NCBI RefSeq assembly: GCF_018812025.1
Contig: NC_063052.1
Span: 27,076,354-27,140,353, forward strand
Origin: Megalobrama amblycephala
Taxonomy: Eukaryota > Chordata > Actinopteri > Cypriniformes > Xenocyprididae
Reading direction: 5' to 3'
DNA length: 64,000 nt
Below are positions 11,581 to 21,659 of this stretch, piece by piece (within the stretch, counting starts at the first letter, position 1; each line of letters opens with the position of its first letter). A program made the translations under genes and the position numbers. Below the pieces are notes generated by a model that was not told the DNA's origin, did no database searches, and was given only the letters and a program-made list of their open reading frames with translations.

Positions 11581-11649
11581 TATATTATTTCCGGTCCATC
11601 TCAGTCTTGGTACAAAAATCTCATTTTCATTTCTGAACTGTGTCACAAT
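11581..11649 (-). pseudogene. Upstream coding exon of recombinase-like gene, unit 1
   Basis: A minus-strand 69-bp segment lies between an acceptor ending GTTTACAG and a strong donor ATA|GTAAGT. It is open for exactly 23 codons (IVTQFRNENEIFVPRLRW and so on) and joins in frame to the ATG-starting exon at 11387, so translation probably starts further upstream in an exon I could not identify. In unit 2 the matching piece (49332-49389) has lost its donor. Confidence 0.5.
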
Positions 11650-11864
11650 CTGTAAACAAATATCAAAAGTATAAACAACATTTTGCATTATTATAACATT
11701 TGAAATTGAGAAAAAGCTGGCGAGACTTCAAAATTGAACTTCTTAAAACTTTTCTTCTTGCCCATGCTCACACATTTGAACAAAACAGACTTATTTGGGG
11801 TTTTATGTAATAGTTCCTTGTGTGGACCAGTTTCATCCAATTCTTTACAGTTTGTCCTCTGAAA

Positions 11865-12019
11865 CTAGAGCTGCACGATTAATCATTAAAAATAGCAATC
11901 TCCATTGAAACACCCACATGATCTTATTCCTAAATGACAACGATTCAGCTATGGCTATTAAACATTTGACTAGAGCTGCATGATTCTGGATAAATTAAGA
12001 ATCAAAATTGTTCTGTTTA
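11865..12019. mobile_element. hAT-like MITE remnant (GCTGCACGATTAATC end), left part
   Basis: The sequence AGAGCTGCACGATTAATCAT is a common fish MITE end. It continues into GATTCTGGATAAATTAAGAA and, beyond the mariner-type insertion at 12020-13386, into GATAATGATTCTCTCATGAT. The same MITE lies in unit 2 at about 49438-49625. Its right end is not clearly defined. Confidence 0.45.
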
Positions 12020-13386
12020 CAGTTTTTTACAATCACTTTGCTACTATTTTCAGAACCTTGATGTCATTTTTCACAACTCTAGACACAAAACTCATAACCA
12101 ATGATCAAAATGCACATTTTTCAAAACTCTAACCCTTTTCTCAATTGCTTTGATACAATACACATAAAACTTAGATCATTCGTTCATTCAACAAAAATCA
12201 CCTGTTCAATATGACACAACTTAACATCAAAGTACTACTATTTCAAAAGGCAATTCACACATTACATTTCAAATGAGTGTATATTCATTTCCTTACAATG
12301 ATCTAACTATCAATTGATACAACTGCTCAAAATGATAAGTAACTGTTGCATTACTCTTAATGCATAGTTGTATGGAAACAGAAAAACAATCTTCCATGTT
12401 TACTGTAAATCATGAAAGTTTCAAGATAATGAGATTCATTGTCACCAATTAGCGTGGAGCATGAACCAATTAGACTACAATATCTATGGATGTAGCCCAA
12501 TATTTTATCATAATGCTTCATCAGACACTGTGTCTATGGCCCCAAATACTGTACCACCTTCTCACACTGCAAAAAAATGCTGTTCTTACTTAGAGTTTTT
12601 GTCTTGTTTCTAGCCAAAATATCTTAAAGTTCTTAAATCAAGAAGCATTTTCTTGACAAATAAAATTATTTTCTTGTTTTCAGGAAAAACTTACTTAATT
12701 TTGACTTATTTTTCCTGAAAACAAGAAAATAATTTTTACTTGTCAAGAAAATGCTTCATGAATATAAGATATTTTGACTAGAAACAAGAGAAAAACTCTA
12801 AGTAAGAACAGCATGTTTTGCAGTGCACTCCTGTTTTATTTCTTACAGTACAAGCAAGTTGAGGAACACTGCATTTGATGTTTTACAGTACTGTCTTTTC
12901 TATTTCATAGCTAATTATTTTTGCTTTGATTCAAATAAAGCTATGTTGTGATTGTACTGTAGTGTTTTTCATCAATATATTACAAACTTTGTTCAATGAT
13001 TCTGTGTCTGTAGTATTCTCTCTACTACTACAATACTTTTACAGAGATGTATTTACTATACATGTAGTACCATAATGAAACCTGTATCACCTATTTTGTT
13101 ATACAATATTTAATGATTGTACGAACAATGACACAGTGAAACTATCGGTTGCTTGTGTTTGGGTGATCTATAGTTATGTTTCAATGGTATTTCACAGTAA
13201 ATTTGTGTTTTGAACCAATGATTGTGCAAGTGCAAGATTTCTTTAAAGATGTGGATGCACAATGCAATGTTTTGAACACTAGACAGCCTGTGTTACAAGT
13301 GATAACCGTTTTGAGTTTTGTGTCTAGAGTTTTGAAAAATGACATCAAGGTTCTGAAAATAGTAGCAAAGTGATTGTAAAAAACTG
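12020..13386. mobile_element. Non-autonomous mariner-type element with TA target site
   Basis: The termini are inverted repeats of about 75 bp starting CAGTTTTTTACAATCACTTT, flanked by TA (12018-12019 and 13387-13388). Unit 2 preserves the empty site (GTTTAAAATAGAG near 49590), which fixes the ends. The interior is AT-rich with no recognisable transposase and contains the nested MITE at 12565-12825. Confidence 0.8.
12565..12825. mobile_element. Foldback MITE (CACTGCAAAAAA ends) nested in the mariner-type element
   Basis: The 261-bp segment is almost entirely an inverted repeat. It starts CACTGCAAAAAAATGCTGTT and ends AACAGCATGTTTTGCAGTG, with arms that run to a central AATTTTGACTT loop. This is a common fish MITE type. 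A target duplication is not obvious. Confidence 0.75.
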
Positions 13387-13423
13387 TAAAATAGAGATAA
13401 TGATTCTCTCATGATTCTAAATA

Positions 13424-14923
13424 CACCGCATTCCAAAGTATTATGCAAGTGACCTATCAGTAAGATTTCAGTAGAATAAACATTCAGATTTTAGTTTTTC
13501 TAAGAAAATGTTTGAAATGTTTGTTTATTTATCCATGTCTTTTTTAGATAACTGGTATCAATCTTAGACAAAATAATTTGCCAGGTCTATGGAAACCCTA
13601 CTTAGAGGTTGTTCCACATTATTAAGCAAGTCACAGTTCTCATGCAATATGGGGGGGAAGAAAGATCTTTCTGAAGATGAGAAGCATGAAACGGTGCAAT
13701 GTTGTGCAAAAGGCATGAAAACAACTAATACTGAATGCAGAATATTGAATTATCATAAGATTGAGTGATTTAGAGCACAGCAGAACTTGGTCAAATAAAG
13801 GCTTATTAATGAAAGTTCCTGTCAAAAAAATTAATTGTATTAAAAGGGCAGCTATAGAAAAGCCAGTGTTGAGCAACAAACAGGTATTTGAAGCTGCTGG
13901 TGTCTCTGGAGTCTTGAGAAGCTCTCCATGCAGGCTGGCAGTTGTGCGTAAAGATGCATTTCAGCCACTTCTAACCAAACCTCACAAAGAGAAACATTTA
14001 CAATGGGTTTAGAAATACATAAAGACTAATATTTAAATAGTTTTATTCACTGACGAATGCCATACTACAATGGATGGTCTAAATGGATGGATTTCTGGAT
14101 GGTTGGTGAATGGCCACCACGTTCCAACAAGACTGCGACATCAGCAGGGAGCTAGCGGGGGATGATTTGGGCTAGAATATTGGGAAGTGGAAGATGGAAG
14201 GTCCCTTTAGGGTCTCTGAGGGTAGATATGTGGCGTTCATAACTGGCCATTTTCAGCTATGGTATAACAAGGAGGATAGTGTCTTCTGAAATACAATGCA
14301 CTATGCACTATCCCATGCTGCAAAAAAACACCACAGCAATAAAAAACTGTTTGAAAATGTATTTCTATGTCTACTGTAAATGTTTCTCTTTGTGAGGTTT
14401 GGTTAGTGGTGGCTGAAATGCATCTTTACGCACAACTGTCAGCCTGCATGGAGAGCTTCTCAAGACTCCAGAGACACCAGCAGCTTCAAATACCTGTTTG
14501 CTGCTCAACACTGGCTTTTTTATAGCTGACCTTTTAATACAATTAACTTGTTTGACAGAAACTTTAAGCCTTTATCTGACCATCTGAGTTCTGCTGTGCT
14601 CTAAATCACTCACAAATCTTATGATAATTTGATAATCTCCATTCAGTTTTCACACAATATTAGTTATTAGTTTCATCTTCAGAAAGATCTTTTTTCCTCC
14701 CCATATTGCATGAGAACTGTGACTTGCTTAATAATGTGGAACAACCTCCAAGTAGGGTTTCCATAGACCTGGCAAATTATTTTGTCTGAGATTGATACCA
14801 GTTATCTAAAAAGACATGGATAAATAAACTAACAAATATTTTCTTTGAAAAACTGAAATCTGAATGTTTATTCTACTGAAATCTTACTGATATGTCACTT
14901 GTATAATAATTTGAAATGCGGTG
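13424..14923. mobile_element. Inverted-duplicated Tc1/mariner derivative
   Basis: The element is flanked by TA (13422-13423 and 14924-14925). Its 5' half (13424 to about 14010: terminal repeat CACCGCATTCC, leader and broken N-terminal transposase sequence including KKDLSEDEKHETVQCCAKG) is repeated in inverted orientation at about 14380-14923. The roughly 370-bp centre continues the left arm into the catalytic domain (LFTDECHTTMDGLNGWISG), so the right half of the original transposon has been replaced by an inverted copy of its left half. The transposase is broken by frameshifts and stops. Unit 2 lacks the element. Confidence 0.75.
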
Positions 14924-14925
14924 TA

Positions 14926-15170
14926 GACAACTAAACAAATTTACTAGAACTTCTGACAAAATGCTAGTATTTAAAAATATTTAATTTGTTTTTTTTAATC
15001 GGTCTGAATTAATGATTTTAATGATGACATTGTTCATTGTTCAATCATTCATCGAAGAGTTTTGTTCAAAAACACTGATTCATCCAGTAATAAATCAACT
15101 GAAGTCTTAACGAGTGATTCATTGAATCATTCATTCAAATCGATTTGTTAAAAAGAATAATTCAAATGAA
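14926..15170. other. Ancestral non-coding sequence shared with unit 2
   Basis: The stretch matches 49814-50125 with small indels, including GTTCAAAAACACTGATTCAT and repeated TTGAATCATTCATTC. No gene is seen. It ends where the DIRS element is inserted. Confidence 0.5.
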
Positions 15171-15362
15171 TGATATCTGTTCTCTTTCATAGGTTCACTC
15201 GACGCTGTGTAGCTATGACGCAATGGGAACGCCCTCTGGGTGTGCCGATTGTCTGAAGCCCGTATAGAATCACGGCAATTTATTGGCTGATGGTATGGGC
15301 GCCGCCCCGACGCTCTTACGTCGCCATCCTATACTGCTCCTCAGATTTCCTGAGCCACAGAT

Positions 15363-15707
15363 TTGGCCTTAAGAGCCACTAAACATACCACTAATGCTAT
15401 AGGGCGTTCCATGGTGGGCTCAGTGGCTGCAGAGCGCCACCTATGGCTCAATCTTGCAGTAATCCGTGAAAAGGAGAAGGTGTTCCTCAAGGATGCCCTT
15501 ATCTCTCAATCTTGTTTATTCGGGGAGGCGGTCAACGCGGTGGTTGACAAATTTCGGGCCGCCAAGTCCCAGTTGGCTGCTCTCGGGCAGTTTATGCCCA
15601 GGAGAGTTAGGGACTCTTCTAATCCCTCCTCTTCTCTAACCAGAGAGCGCACTTCGCATAGGAAGGAGTCTGCCAGTAGGAGAAGTGACCCAGTTCATCC
15701 CCACTGA
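15363..15707 (+). pseudogene. DIRS gag-like ORF fragment
   Basis: An open stretch of about 114 codons reads AIGRSMVGSVAAERHLWLNL, then EKEKVFLKDALIS and FGEAVNAVVDKFRAAKSQ, the pattern of the DIRS gag-like protein region with LPRR-like LGQFMPRR. The ORF ends early, and no intact start is required because the fragment is truncated at both sides. It is probably a nucleocapsid-type protein of the element; function is inferred from position. Confidence 0.6.
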
Positions 15708-16149
15708 CTATGGTTTGGGGAGCCTGTGGTCGTCCATTGCTCTGCCAGCGACCCCATAGGTGTCTTGAGCTGAAGCGGCCCTGCAAGCCCTCCACTCCAG
15801 CTCCTTCGAGTCGCTCCTGACCCCGACACCAGAAAGAGAGCTTCCCCTGCCTTCTGAGGTTGGGTCAGACCGCACAAGCATTTCTGCCCACATCTCATTC
15901 GCTCTCCTCATCCATCTCTGTCATATCCACTGCCCGGCGCATTTCAGCGTGCAGCATTGGATCAGCCTCACCCCTTCGTCACGGGAGATAGAAGACGCGC
16001 TAAGCTTTCTCCCCTCACCGCTGATTTGTGTGTTGCCTGCAACTTGCATAATTGACTGTTTCTTTGGTGGATGAAGCTCTTAGGGGTCCGTTCGACAGGA
16101 CCAGCCTTTAGCCTGTTGAAAGTGTCGCGTGTTTGTTTCCGTGCCCTTT

Positions 16150-16990
16150 CGATATGGCGGGACCCACTCTTTCGTCAAAAAGGGGTCAACATGGGTGCTG
16201 TTTTCGATCGGCAAATGATCACAACGGACGCCTCTCTGACTGGCTGGGGTGTGTTTGAGGGCAGGCCAGTGTGTGGAGTTTGGACAGGAGAGTTCCTCTC
16301 TTGGCACATAAACAGCTTAGAGCTCAGGGCTGTATCCCTTGCCCTGCTGCATTTTCTCCCCTTTCTCAGGGTACACCACATCATTGTCAGGACAGACAAC
16401 ATGGCGGTGGTGTCTCATATAAATCGCCAAGGGGGATTTCACGATCACGCACCCTAGACAGGCATGCTCCTTTGGGCTCAGAAAAAACTCCTCTCCCTGA
16501 GAGCAGTTCATGTACCCGGGACCCTGAACCTTGCGGCAGATTTTCTGTCGAGGCAGAAACTCAGATCAGGGGAATAGATGCTAAACCCTCAAACAGTAGC
16601 CTGGATTTGGGAAGTGTTTGGCAGAGCAGAGGTGGACCTCTTTGCATAGCAGGAGTCATCTCAATGCCCGCTTTAGTTCTTCCTGAGCCCCCCAGCGACT
16701 CAGATGGGCATAGATGCGTTTGCTCACCCATGGCCGAGACTGAAACTCTATGCGTTCCCGCCTGTCAAGCTGATCCCAGCTGTTCTGTGCAGGGTGAGTG
16801 AGAGCAGGGTCCGTCTCCTACTTGTAGTCCCATTCTGGCTCTCCCAGACATGGTTCTCAGAGCTGATTCTTCTTCCATGGGAGATCCCATTCAGACAAGA
16901 CCTGCTGTCTCAGCTTCAGGGCAAGATATGGTATCCTCGACCCAAGATTTGGAAGCTGTGGGTATGGCCCATAAAAGGACGCAAGCTGTA
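16150..16990 (+). pseudogene. DIRS RNase H and following pol region (frameshifted)
   Basis: The RNase H domain reads ITTDASLTGWGVFEG, LSWHINSLELRAVSLALLHF and VRTDNMAVVSHINRQGG, including the two acidic active-site residues and the ELRA helix. Downstream, across frameshifts at about 16450, 16700 and 16850, it continues with MGIDAFAHPWPRLKLYAFPP and LLSQLQGKIWYPRPKIWKLW, which is the usual DIRS order. This copy cannot encode one continuous protein. The domain would degrade the RNA strand of RNA-DNA hybrids during reverse transcription. Confidence 0.75.
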
Positions 16991-17099
16991 ATCTTTAGTC
17001 TTCCTGCTGACTTCCAGGAGACCATCGCGAGACCATCCAACAAGAAGGCTGTATTCCTCCAAGTGGAGGGTTTTTGAGTCTTGGTGTTCAGCTCATGCT

Positions 17100-17930
17100 G
17101 TGGATCCAGTCAACTGCCCTGTGGGTTCAGTGCTGGAGTTCCTGCAAGACAAATTTGCTGCGGGGGCAGCTGCTACGAGTCTGAGAGTTTATGCCACAAC
17201 CGTTGCTGCTCAAAGGGAGTCAGATGAAATTCCCCAGGGCAAACATAGGTTGCTCTCTGCATTTATGTGTGCGGTTTGGTGTCTGAAGCCAGCACGCCCC
17301 CCTGGAATTTCCTCTTGGGATCTGTCAGTCGTCCTGGAGGGCTTAATGGAGGCTCTTTTTGAGCCCTTGGAGTCAGCTCCAGAGCGGATTCTGACTCTTA
17401 AGGTTGCTCTTTTGTTGGCTCTAACTTCTTTAAAGCAAGTGGGGGATTTGCAAGCTCTCTCTGTTAGCGAGGCGTGTATGGACTTCGACCCTGATCTAGT
17501 TAAGGTAACCTTAAGACCCAGGCCAGGATATGTGCCCAAGGTCTTGACTACACCATTTCGCTCTCAAGTTATCAGCCTTCACACATTCCATCCTCCTCCT
17601 TTCGCCTCTGATGAGGATGAAAAGCTTTCACTTTCACTTCACTGCCCTGTCCGAGCTCTGAAGTCTTATGGAGAACGCTCTAGTGGTTGGAGAAGACCGA
17701 ATCAGATTTTGGTATGTTTTAGTGCTGGCTGCCGCGGGCTTGCCGCATGAAAGCAGAGAGTTTCTCACTGGGTTACAGAGGCTATTTCACTGGCATATGA
17801 GGTGCATGATCCGTCTTCACCTCTCGGTGTTCGGGCACATTCCACCAGAAGTGTGGCTTCCTCTCAAGCTCTTTAGCTTGGCGTGTTTGGTATATCGTTC
17901 CCATTGCATCCTAGCTACACAGCGTCTTGT
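17100..17930 (+). pseudogene. DIRS tyrosine recombinase (inactivated)
   Basis: The reading frame is open from 17100 to about 17750, with CPVGSVLEFLQDKFAAGAAA at the N-terminal DNA-binding part and LTSLKQVGDLQALSV at the first active-site box. Position I, normally Arg (KRVGDL) in this family, is Gln here. The frame then shifts; the second box survives in another frame near 17840 as VRAHSTRSVASS. The distal His and nucleophilic Tyr are not found before the element's end. The protein would have inserted circular DIRS cDNA; this copy is non-functional on at least three counts. Confidence 0.75.
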
Positions 17931-18059
17931 TCCCTATTCAGAGAACATAGGTTACGCCAGTAACCTGATACATTTTAAATAGTCTGCAGCAATTAACATT
18001 TTGACAGAACCTCTAGTAAATTACGTTCTTTTGTTTAGTTGTCTATTCAGAAATCATCA

Positions 18060-18850
18060 GGGACCATTTACACAACACCAATATCTAAAACAAACTTTTT
18101 ATGCATTTTGGCCATTCATTTACACAACAACGGCATTTTGGGGGCCTGAAAATGCAAACTTTTGAAAACGGGTTTTCTAAGTGCAAGTTTTTGAAAACAA
18201 TGATCGTCTCTGTGTTGTTGTGGAAATTTTAATTTTTCATATGATTTTTACCTGTATTCTTGTGAAATATGATGCTTATGGAACATGGTATGATGTTGGC
18301 TTAAGTGGTAATGTTTAACATAGTGTTAACATAGATGTTAGAAATAGAAAGAGCAAGATATGGTTTGGGGACATGCAAGATGTATGTTAAAAACATGTCT
18401 GTGCTAACAATGTGTGGAAAGTTACAGCCACTAAGAGATGTTCCTAATATGGTAAAAGGACAGAGGCTTCGGCCTTGGAGGTTAGAGATATAAAAGTGAG
18501 GGGAAGCTTTCGTTCTTTGTCTTACACTCTGCAGCTACTTGTGTTTCTGTATGACCTGTCTGACCTTTCTTGCAAGAAATAAAACCTTTAAAGACAATTG
18601 GACATGTTTGTCTCTTATGCAGTAGAATTAGGTTGATTTTTTCCACAACATTTGTGTAAACTACAAAAACGCAAATTTGTGAAAACGGTGACGTCATGCG
18701 CATACATGCTACTTGTTCAGTCTATGTGTACGTAGTGTTTCTTTATCGCCATCTACTGGCCTGGCAGCAGAATACAGCATTTTTAGTAATTTCTGTGGAT
18801 CTGTGTGAATGGGGATTCTTTTGACAACATTGTTGTCTGTACAAGAAAAA
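18060..18850. mobile_element. Fish MITE remnant (CCATTTACAC ends) carrying a solo LTR
   Basis: The segment from AGGGACCATTTACACAACAC to GTGTGAATGGGGATT is shared with unit 2 (50213-50490) and has weak inverted ends. In unit 1 it is split by the LTR at 18216-18650. No coding sequence. Confidence 0.4.
18216..18650 (+). mobile_element. Solo LTR
   Basis: The 435-bp block begins TGTTGTGGAAA and ends TTTCCACAACA, a perfect 11-bp terminal inverted repeat with TG...CA ends. Inside are a TATA-like GAGATATAAAAG near 18484 and AATAAAACC near 18579, in the order promoter then polyadenylation signal. The flanking TGTGT (18211-18215) recurs two bases after the right end. Unit 2 has the uninterrupted site (CTCTGTGTAAACTAC near 50314). 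It is a single LTR left after recombination; the family is not known. Confidence 0.75.
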
Positions 18851-19618
18851 TGAAAAAGGAAAAACTCTTCTGTTATTAGTACCCTTAATATTTATCTATT
18901 TCGGGTCCTGATTTAGTAGACGACAAGCACATGAAGCAATTTGTGCCGTGCTGCTTATAATTATCAAGCCGTAAAAACAGCCCTTCCCGTGCCCAAAACA
19001 AGGCGTCTGTGGATGAGAGTCCGAAGCTGGGTCGGCATGAGTGGAATGAGAATTTTAGAATGACACGACAGTCATTTATTATACGTTATTCAACAACAAC
19101 AGCAGCTCATTCTGTGCATTATACGTCATTGTACCATTTCTATGCCACTGCACATGCCAAATCTTTCCTGTCTGTCCTGATAAAATGTTTAAACCTACTA
19201 TTGAAAGGATTCTAAAAGGTTTAAAGCACCCCTTACAATCTGAATTAAATTTAAATCGGATTTGGCCAATTCATTCCAACTTTTTATTCCCACAGTGCTA
19301 CTAGTCTGATTACAAATGGATTATCATCATGTAAACTCAGCTACTGATGGAAGGTGTGCTGTGAGGATGTTGTAAAGCCCAAAGTATAGTTCACATTTTA
19401 CGCATACACGAGGGTCATTGACACATAGTGCGTGCAAATTAACCAAGAAAAAAAAAAATCCCTGAGAAGGCTAAAATCAGCCCTAAATATTCCACAAGAA
19501 CTAACCTTCTGGATACATAACATTAAACGTTGGTGAACTAATTCACATTGCATTACCATCAAGATAAACTAAACAGCAAAAAAAAAAAAAACATGTCAAA
19601 GAGAGACTGTAGAATTAA
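18851..19618. other. Duplicated non-coding sequence
   Basis: To about 19400 the stretch matches 50500-51300; after that it matches 56520-56700. A short open frame at 19009-19215 is not conserved as a protein. No gene is seen. Confidence 0.5.
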
Positions 19619-20444
19619 AGGGTTAGTTTTAGTTACCCAAAAATGAAAATTCTGTCATTAATTACACACCCTCATGTTGTTCCACACCTGTAAGACCTTC
19701 ATTCATCTTCAGAACACAAGATATTTTTGATAAAATCCTATAGGACTCTATAGACAGCAATGCCAGTGAACTTCTCAAGATCCAGAAAGTTACTCAAAAC
19801 TGTTCATGTGACTACAGTGGTTCAACCTTAATGTTATGAAGCGACGACAATACTTTTTGTGCCCCCAAAAAACAAAAAAGCAACTTTATTCAACACTATC
19901 AACACTAACTCTGCTTCATGAAGCTTTGAAGCTTTACAAATCTTTGGTTTTGAATCAGTGGTTCGGATCGTGTATCAAACTGCCAAAGTCACGTGAACTG
20001 TTGAAATTTCAAAACACTTATGACGTAACAAAACCTCGCTTACTGAAATCACGGGATTTTGGCAACTTGAGACATGCTCCGAACCACTGATTTGCAACAA
20101 AAGATTCGTAAAGCTTTGTGTTTTGAAATCGCCCATCACTAGATATTGTTAAATAAAGTCGTTATTTAGTTTTTTTGGTGCACAAAAAGTATTCTCATCA
20201 CTTCATAACATTAAGGTTGAACCACTGTAGTCACATGAACTGTTTTAAATATGTCTTTAGTAGCTTTCTGGGCATTTGAAAGTGTTAATTATCTTGCTGA
20301 CAATGGAGGCCTCACTGAGCCATCAAATTTTATCAAAAATATTTTAATTTGTGTTCTGAAGATGAACGAAGGTCTTACAGGTGTGGAACGCCATGAGGGT
20401 GAGTAATTAATGACAGAAATTTAATTTTTGGGTTAACTAACCCT
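19619..20444. mobile_element. TTAA-flanked foldback MITE with a nested hAT-like end
   Basis: The element starts AGGGTTAGTTTTAG, ends CTAACCCT, and is flanked by TTAA (19615-19618 and 20445-20448). The sequence at 56690-56710 is the empty site with a single TTAA. The long arms are inverted: GGTTCAACCTTAATGTTATG near 19819 recurs as its complement near 20203. The centre, to about 20142, holds a second MITE ending GCCCATCACTAG. A TTAA duplication points to a piggyBac- or Kolobok-type transposase. Confidence 0.8.
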
Positions 20445-20448
20445 TTAA

Positions 20449-21086
20449 ATCTTTAGTGATGAACATGAATGTACCTGGTGAGGAGAGTTATTTGGACCAG
20501 TAGCATCATCCATCTGTAAATAAATAAATAAATAAATAAATAAAGTTTATTATGATAAAATTCAAATATTTTTATTGGGCTTTCTATTCCAAATAAACGG
20601 TATGATTTTATTATTATTATTATTATTATTATTATCATCAATATCATTATTATTAGTATTTTTTACTGGATGCCTGGTTTGGCACAATGTACCTGCTGGT
20701 GAGTTTTTCTATTGCGCACATCCATCTGAGCCTTAAAATTGAAGGACTTGCTGAAATCACTAGCATTTAGGCTAAATTACAAATATGAAATCCTCCTAGA
20801 CAGTCTCATTTATCAACGCGTATCGCCTCCTATGAAGGATGCTGCCTTCGAATGGGGACGCACACACACTTAACGAAAAAAAAAATAAGGAAAAAAAGAA
20901 ACATTTGTGAAATATAAAAACAGGAATGCAAACTTGGATTAGAAAAGATGACACGGCAGGACAGACACAAAAATCCTCCAAAATCATAGATATGGACGCC
21001 CAAATTTGGTTAAAGCATGAGACAAAGATTGCATAACAGCACAACAAAGTGAAAGAGTGTCTTTCCATCTATTCGTTTCTATCAGT
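20449..21086. other. Flank shared with 56700-57400, with microsatellites
   Basis: The stretch contains an AAAT run (20517-20543) and an ATT run (about 20607-20660). It is non-coding as far as can be seen, and continues at 57390 in unit 2 without the foldback element. Confidence 0.55.
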
Positions 21087-21095
21087 CTATTCGTT
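21087..21095. repeat. Left 9-bp target duplication of the foldback element
   Basis: CTATTCGTT here and CTATTAGTT at 25404-25412 flank the element. Unit 2 has a single CTATTCGTT followed directly by GTCTTATTAC (near 57396-57414). Confidence 0.75.
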
Positions 21096-21575
21096 ACCGC
21101 AGTAAAGATAGTTTGCGGTTTGATATTCAGATTTCTTTTGGCTATAAATACGCAGTGCGCTGTCATAGACATGCAAATAATACCGAATATCGTTCTCCAT
21201 GATTTGTGAATTAAGGTGACGCTGTCCTTTGGGCCGAAATCAGGTTTTTTTTTCGTAGCGACTCTTAATTTTATAATGGCTATAGCTCCAAATGTTGGAC
21301 ACTTAGAGGAATGAAACTGGTGTCATCTTCACCAGCTTGATCTGTGAATTTTTTCACAGCAAAGCTCTTGTCCGTAAACCCTTGGTAAGTCCGCCAGTAA
21401 GGAATGTGAAATAAAAGCATTCTTCATGTTTAACGTCTATTACCAATGAAGACGCAGACTGCTGGAATAAAATAACATTGTTTTAGGTCGAGCTCGATTT
21501 GTGAAAACTTTCACAATAGCATTTTATCTCCTGGTCGTGTTTCTCTTTGCTCTGCCCCCCGTTTTTTGTATAATA

Positions 21576-21624
<49 letters not shown>

Positions 21625-21659
21625 TATAAATGACCTTGTACAGATAATGTACATCACTA

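Larger units (their letters stand above)
15171..17976 (+). mobile_element. DIRS retroelement, internally deleted and degenerate
   Basis: The insertion is absent from unit 2 (empty site near 50125). Near the ends are inverted repeats: TGTAGCTATGACGCAATGGG near 15215, and its complement near 17897-17925. In order it carries a gag-like ORF, an RNase H domain and a tyrosine recombinase. No reverse transcriptase domain could be found between about 15710 and 16150, so an internal deletion is likely. There is no obvious target duplication, as expected for elements integrated by a recombinase. Confidence 0.85.

Noticed and set aside
16271..17539. Several overlapping plus and minus frames of 60-176 codons
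   Set aside because: They are shadows of the DIRS RNase H and recombinase frames.
20453..20647. Minus-strand frame with a poly-Ile N-terminus
   Set aside because: It is translated from ATT and AAAT microsatellites.
21574..21625. AT microsatellite as a replication origin or promoter
   Set aside because: It is a simple repeat present at matching places in both terminal repeats; nothing further supports an origin.
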